Of a stretch of DNA of 38,763 bases, positions 23,159 through 30,629 are shown piece by piece. How positions within the stretch are numbered: the stretch's first letter is position 1; each line of letters begins with the position of its first letter. The position numbers and the translations under genes were made by a program. A model generated the notes under the pieces. That model was not told the origin of the DNA. It saw only the letters and a program-made list of their open reading frames with translations, and did no database searches. The stretch comes from Desulfoluna sp. (lineage in GTDB: Bacteria; Desulfobacterota; Desulfobacteria; Desulfobacterales; Desulfolunaceae), in NCBI RefSeq assembly GCF_030145185.1, contig NZ_JAQYWB010000056.1, forward strand, positions 1 through 38,763, read 5' to 3'.

Positions 23159-24044
23159 AGATGACCCCATATCCCGGCGCGTGCTTCAGGCCAACCTCCT
23201 CAAATGGGGATACGATATCACCGTGGCCGTCAATGGCCGCGAGGCCTTTGACATCATCAAACAACCCGAGCCCCCCAGCCTTCTGATCTCAGACTGGATG
23301 ATGCCCCACATGGACGGCCTGACACTCTGCCGCAACATCCGATCCTTAAATATCACACGCTATATCTACATCATCCTCCTCACCACCAAAGGAGAAAAAC
23401 GAGACATCATTCAGGGCCTGGAAGCAGGGGCCGATGATTTCCTCACCAAGCCATTCAATCAGGAAGAGTTGAAATACCGCATCCTGATCGGCCAGCGCAT
23501 CATCGAACTGGAACACCGGATTCTCCAGCTGGCAAACACCGACCCCCTCACCGGCATGATGAACCGCCGGGCCTTTATGGAGCAGCTGGCCCAGGAGACT
23601 GACAGAGCGCACAGGGGCCAGACGCCACTCTCCTTTCTCCTCACCGACATCGACCATTTTAAACAGGTCAACGACACCTATGGTCATCAGATAGGGGACC
23701 TGGTGCTTCAATGTTTCTCAAAAACCCTGAAAGAGGCACTGCGAACCTATGATTTTCTGGGACGATACGGGGGAGAAGAGTTTGTCATAGCCATGCCGGG
23801 GGCGGATGACACCCAGGCCGAATACATCGCAGAACGTTTGAGGAAAAAGGTGGAGGAGATGGAGATCATCCGGCCCGACACGAAGGAGCTCATCCGAATC
23901 ACCTCAAGCTTCGGTACCGCCGCCTGTTCGCTTTCCCCTCTGGAAACCATCGATTCCCTCATCAAACGAGCCGATGATGCCCTCTACCGGGCCAAGAGTC
24001 AGGGACGAAATTGTGTGTGCCGAGCAGAAAAGCCGAAGGGATGA
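23139..24044 (+). CDS. Response regulator with GGDEF output (diguanylate cyclase)
   Basis: This 301-residue protein has a receiver (1-120) with AEDD (6-9), phosphoacceptor Asp52 (SDWMMP) and Lys104 (TKP), then a GGDEF domain (about 135-300). GGEEF at 211-215 is intact, and RTYD (202-205), five residues upstream, is an I-site. It should make c-di-GMP when phosphorylated and be inhibited by product, like PleD but with one receiver. It starts inside the 3' end of the hybrid kinase gene (20-base overlap), so it is very likely the kinase's output. Confidence 0.93.
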   Translation: MKILIAEDDPISRRVLQANLLKWGYDITVAVNGREAFDIIKQPEPPSLLISDWMMPHMDGLTLCRNIRSLNITRYIYIILLTTKGEKRDIIQGLEAGADDFLTKPFNQEELKYRILIGQRIIELEHRILQLANTDPLTGMMNRRAFMEQLAQETDRAHRGQTPLSFLLTDIDHFKQVNDTYGHQIGDLVLQCFSKTLKEALRTYDFLGRYGGEEFVIAMPGADDTQAEYIAERLRKKVEEMEIIRPDTKELIRITSSFGTAACSLSPLETIDSLIKRADDALYRAKSQGRNCVCRAEKPKG

Positions 24045-24083
24045 AAAACGAAAAACTGGGCGAATCTCTGGCGCCTGGCCCTC

Positions 24084-25436
24084 TCATGCTGTCATGCCAT
24101 ACTTCTCGAGGCGATAAATCAGCACGTGCCGGGGAACACCCAGGAGTCGAGCAGCCTGGGAACGGTTGCCTCCCGAGCGATCAAGCGCCTGGCGGATGAG
24201 ATCCTGTTCAAGGGCCGGGAGGCTGAGCCCCTCCCGAGGGAGGCGGAAGGCCCTGGCCTGGGCGTCACCTGCCGCCCCGACCAGGGCAAGATCCGGGGTG
24301 TCGATCCTCTCACCGACGGCGAGTATGGCGCAGCGCTCCACCACATTTTTGAGCTCACGGATATTGCCGGGCCAGGGGTGGGCAGACAAGGCACGGATGG
24401 CATCCTGGCTGAAAGAGAGGGTTCTGCCGGCGCGCAGGGCAAAGGTGGAAAGAAAATGATGGGCCAGAACCGAGATTTCATCGGGCCGGTCCCGCAAAGG
24501 GGGAATCTGCAGGGGCACCACGCCGATCCGATAAAAGAGGTCTTCGCGAAAGCTCCCGTCGCGAATCGCCACGGGCAAATCTTTGTGGGTGGCAGACAGG
24601 AGGCGAATATCGCAGGAGATGACTTTCTGGCTGCCCACGGGCTCTACCTCTTTCTCCTGGATGGCCCGCAGGAGTTTGGCCTGAATGCTCAAGGGGAGAT
24701 CCCCGATCTCATCGAGAAACAGGGTGCCTCCGTCTGCGGCACGAAACTTTCCGGGCTGATCCTGCACCGCCCCGGTAAAGGCGCCCTTCACATGCCCGAA
24801 GAGCTCACTTTCCACCAGATTTTCCGGAATGGCTGCGCAATTGACGGTGATCAGAGGACCGCGGCTGCGGGAACTTTCCCGATGAATCATACGGGCAACC
24901 ACCTCTTTGCCGGTCCCGGACTCCCCGGTAATCAGAACCGGGGCCTCACTTTTCGCCACACGGACGGCGGTGCTCACAAGCTGCTTCATGGCATCGGAAG
25001 CCACCACAGGGGCCTCGTGCCCCCTCATGGTTTCAATCTCATCAATGAGCTGCCGGTTCTTTCGCTGGAGGGACCCCATCTCCAGCGCCTTGCGACAGGA
25101 GAGCCTTAAGGCGTCCCGGCTGAAAGGCTTGGTAAGAAAGGTAAAGGCCCCGTGCTTCATGGCGTCCACCGCCAACTCAATGGACCCGTGGGCCGTGATG
25201 ACAATCACCGGCACATCCGGGTTGATCTCCTTCACGGCCGAAAGAACCGCCAAGCCGTCCATCCCGGAGAGTTTCACGTCCGTCACCACCAGATCCATCC
25301 ATTCCTTCCGAAACAAAGCCAGACCTTCCTCCCCACTGCGAGCCTCAATGACGGAAAACCCTCCCGTGGTCAGGTTGTGCGAGGTGACGGCCAGAAGGCT
25401 CTCATCGTCGTCAATCAGAAGCAGGGTACCGGTCAT
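24084..25436 (-). CDS. Sigma-54-dependent NtrC-family response regulator
   Basis: From ATG 25436 (GGAGGA 6 bases upstream) this is 450 residues: receiver (1-120) with Asp53 (VTDVKLSGMDG), AAA+ domain (about 145-380) and a Fis-type helix-turn-helix at the C-terminus (about 410-447). Walker A is GESGTGKE (171-178), GAFTGA at 218-223 is the sigma-54 contact loop, and LFLDEIGD is Walker B, so it should activate sigma-54 promoters. The frame runs 78 codons further upstream, but that part is repeat copy 12. The histidine kinase gene just upstream on the same strand is the likely partner. Targets are unknown; the one sigma-54 promoter I see here is at 14727-14746. Confidence 0.93.
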   Translation of the reverse strand: MTGTLLLIDDDESLLAVTSHNLTTGGFSVIEARSGEEGLALFRKEWMDLVVTDVKLSGMDGLAVLSAVKEINPDVPVIVITAHGSIELAVDAMKHGAFTFLTKPFSRDALRLSCRKALEMGSLQRKNRQLIDEIETMRGHEAPVVASDAMKQLVSTAVRVAKSEAPVLITGESGTGKEVVARMIHRESSRSRGPLITVNCAAIPENLVESELFGHVKGAFTGAVQDQPGKFRAADGGTLFLDEIGDLPLSIQAKLLRAIQEKEVEPVGSQKVISCDIRLLSATHKDLPVAIRDGSFREDLFYRIGVVPLQIPPLRDRPDEISVLAHHFLSTFALRAGRTLSFSQDAIRALSAHPWPGNIRELKNVVERCAILAVGERIDTPDLALVGAAGDAQARAFRLPREGLSLPALEQDLIRQALDRSGGNRSQAARLLGVPRHVLIYRLEKYGMTA

Positions 25437-25463
25437 GGAATCCTCCAGAATAAAATCAAAAGC

Positions 25464-25627
25464 GGCCTCCGGCGGCAAGGTGAGCCACCTTGAAAGCGGG
25501 TTTGCGAATGCGAGACGGCTGTCGGTACTCAAAACACCTCGCGTCCGCATTCGCGTGACGGGTAAGGGAATGCATCGTACGTCGCAAGTGCATGAGCTGC
25601 CGGTTTTTCCCTGCCAATTGACGGGAT
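25464..25627 (+). repeat. Gene-bracketing repeat, long copy 12
   Basis: GCCTCCGGCGGCAAGGTGAG, CCACCTTGAAAGCGGGTTTGCG, second stem GCGAATGCG...CGCATTCGC with a different loop, and a tail sharing CGTCGCAAGTGCA with copies 4 and 5. The GCCTCC end is 28 bases from the regulator's ATG. It is 12 kb from the main cluster, so the family is dispersed. Confidence 0.88.
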
Positions 25628-25644
25628 GACATAAACCGGGATAA

Positions 25645-25673
25645 CTCTGGCGGCAAGGTGGCGAAGCCACGGT
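25645..25673 (+). repeat. Gene-bracketing repeat, degenerate copy 13
   Basis: CTCTGGCGGCAAGGTGGCG followed by AAGCCACGGT. Only the core hairpin is recognisable. Unlike most copies, its GCC-type end does not face the nearest gene end. Confidence 0.55.
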
Positions 25674-25707
25674 AGAAAAATCCGTTTTAACCGCTGGGGC
25701 TTAAGGC

Positions 25708-26799
25708 TCAACCCCCCACAGGAAACCGAAATAAAAATTCCGCCCCCCCACCCGAGCGATTCCGGGCCATGAGGCTCCCCCCGAGGCTTTCGGCAATGCG
25801 CCGGGAGATCGAAAGCCCCAGCCCGGTCCCGTCGCCTCGACCGGAGACAAAGGGTTCGAAGAGTTTTGGAAAGAACTCGGGATCAATGCCAGGGCCGTCA
25901 TCCACCACAGCCAGGGTACAGGTGCCCTCCCCCAAGGTCGCCGTCACATGAATGTGGCCCCCTGGCCCCACGGCGTCCGCCGCATTTAAAACAAGGTTGA
26001 TCAACACTTGAGAGACCTTTTCCGCCTCCACCCTCACCCCTGTCGCTTTTCCCTCACAGACCATCTCAAGATCCACGTCCAGGTCTTTCAGGCGGATGGC
26101 CATGGTGTCGGTCACATGCCCCACCACCTCGGCCAGGAGGTGTTCCTCCCCTTCCCGGCCCGACTCACCGGCCGTGGCCATGGAGAGCATCCCGGCCAGG
26201 GTCTTGTCCAGCCGCTCCGTCTCCTTGATCAGAATCCCGGCAAATTTCCGGGAGAGGCCCTCTTCCGGGGCTTCATCCAGAATAATCTCTGCGGCCCCGC
26301 GTATGGCTCCCAGGGGATTCTTGATCTCATGGGCCAGAGACGAGGAGAGCTCTCCGGCCACGGCCCGTTTCTGGCTGATCCGAAGTTGATCTTCAAAACT
26401 CAACAGGGTCCGGGCATCCTCCTTGAGTCGCTCCAGGGTGGATTCCAGCTGGATAGAGATCTTCTGGTATTTTTCGGAAAGCCGACGCTGCCGACCGGAC
26501 AGAATCCCGAGAAGCGCCCCGGCGGAAAAGTAGAGCAGCACCTCGGTCAGCTCGCTCCGATAGGTCATGGGGTTCTTGCCGACAAAGAGAAGCAGATGGG
26601 GAATAAAAGCGATGGAGTTCAGGAGAGCGACCAGGAGTCCACCCCGAAGGCCGTAGAAAATCGCGCCCACGGCGATGGGGAAATAGCTGAGACGCCGCCA
26701 GGTGTCGTGGAGAAACATATCGTGGCCGGGTGTCGCAAAATGGAGCACCCCGATACCACCAGAGATCAGCACAAGAAAAAGGGGGAGAAATCGCTTCAT
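25708..26799 (-). CDS. Membrane sensor histidine kinase (partner of the NtrC-type regulator)
   Basis: ATG 26799 is preceded by AAAGGAACCC; an upstream start at 26823 lacks a site. The 363 residues have about four membrane helices in residues 1-105, a coiled coil (105-145), HisKA with His157 (SLAHEIKNPLG) and a HATPase domain (N box near NLVLNAADAV, DDGPGID, GTGLGLS). The membrane part contains no large periplasmic domain, so it may sense a membrane signal or a small ligand. The H-box form HEIKNPLG is typical of NtrB-like kinases, which fits the sigma-54 regulator downstream on the same strand. Confidence 0.9.
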   Translation of the reverse strand: MKRFLPLFLVLISGGIGVLHFATPGHDMFLHDTWRRLSYFPIAVGAIFYGLRGGLLVALLNSIAFIPHLLLFVGKNPMTYRSELTEVLLYFSAGALLGILSGRQRRLSEKYQKISIQLESTLERLKEDARTLLSFEDQLRISQKRAVAGELSSSLAHEIKNPLGAIRGAAEIILDEAPEEGLSRKFAGILIKETERLDKTLAGMLSMATAGESGREGEEHLLAEVVGHVTDTMAIRLKDLDVDLEMVCEGKATGVRVEAEKVSQVLINLVLNAADAVGPGGHIHVTATLGEGTCTLAVVDDGPGIDPEFFPKLFEPFVSGRGDGTGLGLSISRRIAESLGGSLMARNRSGGGAEFLFRFPVGG

Positions 26800-26840
26800 G
26801 GGTTCCTTTAAGGACACGAGCAAAAAACGATAGCGGGTCT

Positions 26841-26866
26841 AAAAAAAAGGCCTCCGCGCAGGTCTT
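26841..26866 (-). terminator. Weak intrinsic terminator after the XRE gene
   Basis: Minus strand GACCT-GCGCGG-AGGCC followed by eight T. The stem is only five pairs with one wobble, but the T-run and position (70-95 bases after the XRE stop, before the kinase ATG) fit. Confidence 0.35.
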
Positions 26867-26934
26867 GGGAATCCCTTTTTTCGTGCTGACAGCCAGAGAC
26901 ACGGACTGACCGGTTTGTTTGACGGCATCAGGCG

Positions 26935-27315
26935 TCACACGCCAAGGAGGGTTTTGTAATCAAGCACCGCACACTCCCGGCACCGTTTCATCTTATCGTC
27001 CCAGGAGGCCGCGCCCATGTCATCACCGAGGGTCCCTGCAAGAAACCAGCACATGTCCCCGGCCTGGAACTCCCAGGCAGGGCACTTTTTTTTCCGCTCG
27101 GGCTCGCATTGCCGGACCCTCCAACAGGGGGCACCCCCCCCGCCCTTTTGTCGGACCAGCAGAAAAAGGAGCTGCTTCTCCACATGCGCGGGGATGGAAC
27201 GCCACCCCTGCTCGTAGCTGTGGACGGCCTTGACAGAAGTGCCCAGCACCTCCGCCATCCCTTTCTGGGTCCTGGCGAGCCGTTTGCGGATGGTCGCAAA
27301 CTCTTTACTGTCCAT
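26935..27315 (-). CDS. XRE-type helix-turn-helix regulator with Cys-rich C-terminus
   Basis: ATG 27315 has GGAG 6 bases upstream, giving 126 residues; a TTG at 27423 would add 36. Residues 1-50 form an XRE-type helix-turn-helix (IRKRLARTQKGMAEVLGTSV). The C-terminal half has C64-x5-C70-x7-C78-x10-C89 and C112-x2-C115, a likely metal or iron-sulfur site and hence a possible redox, metal or sulfur sensor. It diverges from cysE-cysK. Its own promoter carries a palindrome between -35 and -10, so autorepression is likely. Whether it also controls cysE-cysK is inference. I cannot name the family. Confidence 0.78.
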   Translation of the reverse strand: MDSKEFATIRKRLARTQKGMAEVLGTSVKAVHSYEQGWRSIPAHVEKQLLFLLVRQKGGGGAPCWRVRQCEPERKKKCPAWEFQAGDMCWFLAGTLGDDMGAASWDDKMKRCRECAVLDYKTLLGV

Positions 27316-27431
27316 GCATTCTCCGATAAAATCAGCCCATACGTTCCCAGAAGTATCCTGATTGACATCGGATGAGCCCTCGGGTTTGTATCGGCGAAAA
27401 GAGTCCTTAATTCTGACAGGCAATGTTGCGC

Positions 27432-27461
27432 CATACTACCACAATGTGGTATGTACGTCAA
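27432..27461 (-). promoter_or_regulatory. XRE promoter with an embedded operator
   Basis: Minus strand TTGACG (27456-27461), 17 bp, TAGTAT (27433-27438). The spacer is filled by CCACAATGTGG (27439-27449), extended to the dyad CATAC-TA-CCACAATGTGG-TATG (27432-27453). A repressor bound here would block polymerase. The site is also about 90 bases before the cysE start on the other strand. Confidence 0.65.
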
Positions 27462-27540
27462 ACAAGGCCGGACCGGCCTGAGAGTCGTTTGACCCTTCAG
27501 ACCATGAAAGAAAACCCTTACTCGGAGCACCCCCCATCCC

Positions 27541-28515
27541 ATGGATCAAGTATTCCCCAAAGAGGCAGACCGCTGCCGTTCCGAAAACGAATCCATCACC
27601 CAATTCCGTCAATTGATGCCCGACATCACTCGCAAAATCATCGAGAGCTGCAACGAGCCAGAATGCTTTATGCACGTAGGCTATGAGCCCATTCCGTCCC
27701 GGCATGATGCCAAGAAAATCATCAAGATCGGCATGCAGGTGCTCTTTCCCGGATACTTTGCCGGAAAGAAAATTGACCCCTTAAACCTGACGTACCGCAT
27801 CGGGCAGCTCACCACCACCCTCTTTGATCTGCTCACCGAGCAGGTGGTGCTCTCCTTTCGACACGACTGCTATCGGTACAACAAATCCTGCGTCTCCTGC
27901 GCCAATGAGGGACACCAGGCGGTCATTGAATTTTTCCGGGCCATCCCCGACATCAAACGCATGCTCGCCGATGATGTTCGCGCCATCCGAGACGGCGACC
28001 CCGCCGCCCACAGCGTGGATGAAATCATCTTCAGCTATCCCGGTGTCTACGCCATCAGCGTCTACCGCGTCGCCCACAAACTCTACGAACTCGGGGTGCC
28101 CATTTTACCTCGCATCATGAGCGAAATCGCCCACAGCGCCACCGGCATTGACATCCACCCCGGAGCACAGATCGGCAAACGCTTCGCCATCGACCACGGC
28201 ACCGGCGTCGTCATCGGGGAGACGACCCTTGTGGGAGAAAACGTGCGCATCTATCAGGGTGTCACCCTGGGTGCTCTCTCCCTGCCCCCCGGTGCCGGAG
28301 AGCACCTGAAAGGCAAAAAACGCCACCCCACCATTGAGGACAACGCCATCATCTACTCCGGCGCCACCATCCTGGGCGGGGGCACCACCATCGGGAAAAA
28401 CTGCACCATCGGCGGCAATGTCTGGCTCACCGCATCCGTCCCCCCCGACACCAAAGTCTTCATCGAAACCCCGGAGCTCATCTACGTGGACTCTAACGGA
28501 TCAAAAACGAAATGA
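27541..28515 (+). CDS. cysE: Serine O-acetyltransferase (EpsC type)
   Basis: This enzyme makes O-acetylserine from serine and acetyl-CoA, the first step of cysteine synthesis. The 324 residues have an alpha-helical N-terminal domain (1-185) with Cys in KSCVSCANEG, then a left-handed beta helix of hexapeptide repeats (about 195-310: GIDIHPGAQIG, IDHGTGVVIGE). This longer form is the EpsC type found in many anaerobes. The best ribosome site (GGAG) is 13 bases from ATG 27541, so the start is less certain than the rest. It is followed by cysK after 62 bases, and the two products act in sequence and usually form a complex. Confidence 0.93.
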   Translation: MDQVFPKEADRCRSENESITQFRQLMPDITRKIIESCNEPECFMHVGYEPIPSRHDAKKIIKIGMQVLFPGYFAGKKIDPLNLTYRIGQLTTTLFDLLTEQVVLSFRHDCYRYNKSCVSCANEGHQAVIEFFRAIPDIKRMLADDVRAIRDGDPAAHSVDEIIFSYPGVYAISVYRVAHKLYELGVPILPRIMSEIAHSATGIDIHPGAQIGKRFAIDHGTGVVIGETTLVGENVRIYQGVTLGALSLPPGAGEHLKGKKRHPTIEDNAIIYSGATILGGGTTIGKNCTIGGNVWLTASVPPDTKVFIETPELIYVDSNGSKTK

Positions 28516-28577
28516 ACCACCCCGAGCGCGGGTTCTCGCATGTCCATGGACCTCGCCCAACCCCTTAAGGAGACCCC

Positions 28578-29507
28578 ATGTTCAGATACAACACCGTAGA
28601 CCAAACCATCGGCAGGACCCCTCTGGTACGCCTCACTCGCATAACCGAGGGGTTGCCGGTCGAACTCTATGCAAAGCTTGAATTTTTCAACCCCGGCGGC
28701 AGCGTCAAAGACCGACTGGGCTTTGCCATGCTGGAAGCGGGAATCCGTGACGGGCAGATCAACGAGGAGACCCTCATTGTGGAGCCCACCAGCGGCAACA
28801 CAGGGGTGGCCCTGGCCATGCTCTGCGCACGGCGCGGCCTGCGCCTCTGCCTCACCATGCCCGAGACCATGAGCATCGAACGCCGCAAGCTCTTCAACCA
28901 TTTCGGTTCAGAGCTGATCCTGACCCCCGGAGCCAAGGGCATGCAAGGGTCCATCGATGCCGCCAGGGAGCTGGTCGAAAAAAGCGACAACGCCTTTCTC
29001 CCCAACCAGTTTGAAAACGCCGCCAACCAGGACATTCACCGGAAAACCACGGCACCGGAAATTCTGGCCGCCACCGGAGGTGAGGTGGACATGGTCGTTG
29101 CCGGGGTAGGCACCGGAGGCACCATCTCCGGCATCAGCCAGGTCTTGAAACGGGTCAACCCCCACTTTCAGGCCATTGCCGTGGAGCCTGCCGAGTCGCC
29201 CATTCTGTCCGGCGGTTCTCCGGGGCCCCACAAAATTCAAGGCATCGGTGCGGGTTTCGTGCCGGGTGCTCTCGACATGAGCGTGGTGGATGAGGTGGTC
29301 ACCGTGGCCTCGGAAAACGCCTTTCAAACGGCACGGCTTCTGGCCAAACAGGAAGGACTGCTCTGCGGCATCTCCTCGGGTGCGGCCGTTCATGCCGCCC
29401 TGACCGTGGCCCGACGTCCCGAGTCCAGGGGCAAACGCATGGTGGTCATCCTTCCCAGCACCGGGGAACGTTATCTCTCCACCCCTCTGTTTGAGGCCGT
29501 CCCCTAA
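28578..29507 (+). CDS. cysK: Cysteine synthase (O-acetylserine sulfhydrylase)
   Basis: This PLP enzyme converts O-acetylserine and sulfide to cysteine in the cytoplasm. The 309 residues show the PLP lysine K44 (NPGGSVKDR), the substrate loop SGNTG (about 74-78) and the phosphate-binding GTGGT (about 176-180), all intact; length is normal for CysK/CysM. ATG 28578 follows AAGGAG. It forms an operon with cysE. Sulfide could come from dissimilatory sulfate reduction or the small sulfite reductase at 13213-13884. It ends 25 bases from the convergent HD-GYP gene, and no terminator is visible between them. Confidence 0.95.
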   Translation: MFRYNTVDQTIGRTPLVRLTRITEGLPVELYAKLEFFNPGGSVKDRLGFAMLEAGIRDGQINEETLIVEPTSGNTGVALAMLCARRGLRLCLTMPETMSIERRKLFNHFGSELILTPGAKGMQGSIDAARELVEKSDNAFLPNQFENAANQDIHRKTTAPEILAATGGEVDMVVAGVGTGGTISGISQVLKRVNPHFQAIAVEPAESPILSGGSPGPHKIQGIGAGFVPGALDMSVVDEVVTVASENAFQTARLLAKQEGLLCGISSGAAVHAALTVARRPESRGKRMVVILPSTGERYLSTPLFEAVP

Positions 29508-29532
29508 AAGCATTCCCTCCGCGTTGCGGCCA

Positions 29533-30600
29533 TCATCCCCCCCGCATCGCGGCATAGATCTGCCGCCACACCAGGGCCTCTTCCACGAGCTCTTTAAACT
29601 CCCGCTCATGCCAGGGCACCAGCACAAAACGATAAATTCCCGCCTGCTCGCGTTGGGCAACCAGCGCCTCCAGGCGATTAAAGGGGCAGAGCATTAATCG
29701 CACGGCGTGGGGCGCAAACTCCCGGCTCATCACCAGGCACTCCGCCCCAGACATGTCCGTGAGGGTCTCCCCCACCAGGATCATCTCCACCGGTCCCGCC
29801 GCCAGAAGGGTCAACACCTCTTCCCCGGAGCGCACCACCGACAACTGGGAGGCTGGAGATGAAAGGGTTCGCGTCAAGCCTCTCCGCAAAGGGCCATCGG
29901 CTTCGGCGACCACGATCGACGGAGTAAACCAGGGGCGAAAAAGCCTGGCGCCCCCTTCCCGGACGCTCACCATCTTCTCTCGAAGCAGGGTCAAAAAAAG
30001 GTCCGTCAAGTCCGGGTCGAAGCGACTCCCCCGGCCACTGCGAATCACGCCCATGGCCGCCTGAACCGGCATGCGCTTCCGATACGGGCGATGGGAGGTC
30101 AGGGCATCAAACACATCGACGATAGAGATAATCCGCGAGCACAGATGAATCTCCTCTTCCGACAAGCCGTCGGGGTACCCCAACCCATCCCAGCGTTCAT
30201 GGTGCTGCCGGATAAAAAGGGAGGCGACCTCTAAAGGCCCCACACAGCGGGTGATGGTGTGCCCCCGTTCGGAGTGAAGGCCCATCAGGCGCATCTGATC
30301 CGGGGTCAGCGCCCCCGGTTTCTGAAGAATATGATCGGAGACCCCGCCCTTGCCACAATCGTGCAGCAGGCTGCCAAACACAAGGTGGGGAAACATCTTG
30401 CGCGGCAACCCCACCCGACGTGCCAGGGCCAGGGCGTAATCCATCACCCTCAGGCTATGCCCCCGGGTCACCGAATCCCGCGGCAAAATGGCCCGAACGA
30501 GGGCAAAGACGGCCTCCAGTTCTTCCAGCGTCAGGCCATGATCTGCCCGACAGGTGCCCCCCACGGATTCTTTAAGAAATCTCACACCATCTTCTTCCAC
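29533..30600 (-). CDS. HD-GYP c-di-GMP phosphodiesterase with C-terminal degenerate receiver
   Basis: The 355 residues start at a GTG after GGGGAGG. The HD-GYP domain (about 30-210) has H80-D81 (LLHDCGK) and HHERWDGLGYPDG (133-145), with the GYP motif intact, so it should hydrolyse c-di-GMP. Residues 220-350 resemble a receiver (VVAEADGPLRRGLTRTL, ILVGETLTDMSG), but the phosphoacceptor Asp is replaced and the acidic pair is altered. Known proteins usually place the receiver first, so this order is unusual. It starts 29 bases after the large hybrid kinase stop and is very probably in its operon, as the output side of that kinase. Confidence 0.88.
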   Translation of the reverse strand: MEEDGVRFLKESVGGTCRADHGLTLEELEAVFALVRAILPRDSVTRGHSLRVMDYALALARRVGLPRKMFPHLVFGSLLHDCGKGGVSDHILQKPGALTPDQMRLMGLHSERGHTITRCVGPLEVASLFIRQHHERWDGLGYPDGLSEEEIHLCSRIISIVDVFDALTSHRPYRKRMPVQAAMGVIRSGRGSRFDPDLTDLFLTLLREKMVSVREGGARLFRPWFTPSIVVAEADGPLRRGLTRTLSSPASQLSVVRSGEEVLTLLAAGPVEMILVGETLTDMSGAECLVMSREFAPHAVRLMLCPFNRLEALVAQREQAGIYRFVLVPWHEREFKELVEEALVWRQIYAAMRGG

Positions 30601-30629
30601 ACGCCCTCCCCGGCCTCTGTGCTGAAAAG

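Larger units (their letters stand above)
25437..25707. other. Repeat-filled gap inside the kinase/regulator operon
   Basis: 271 bp between the kinase stop and the NtrC-type regulator ATG. It is almost entirely repeat copies 12 and 13, so the two genes were probably adjacent before insertion. Confidence 0.65.

Noticed and set aside
25437-25670. N-terminal extension of the NtrC-type regulator
   Set aside because: The extra 78 codons are repeat sequence; the ATG at 25436 has GGAGGA and begins directly with the receiver domain.
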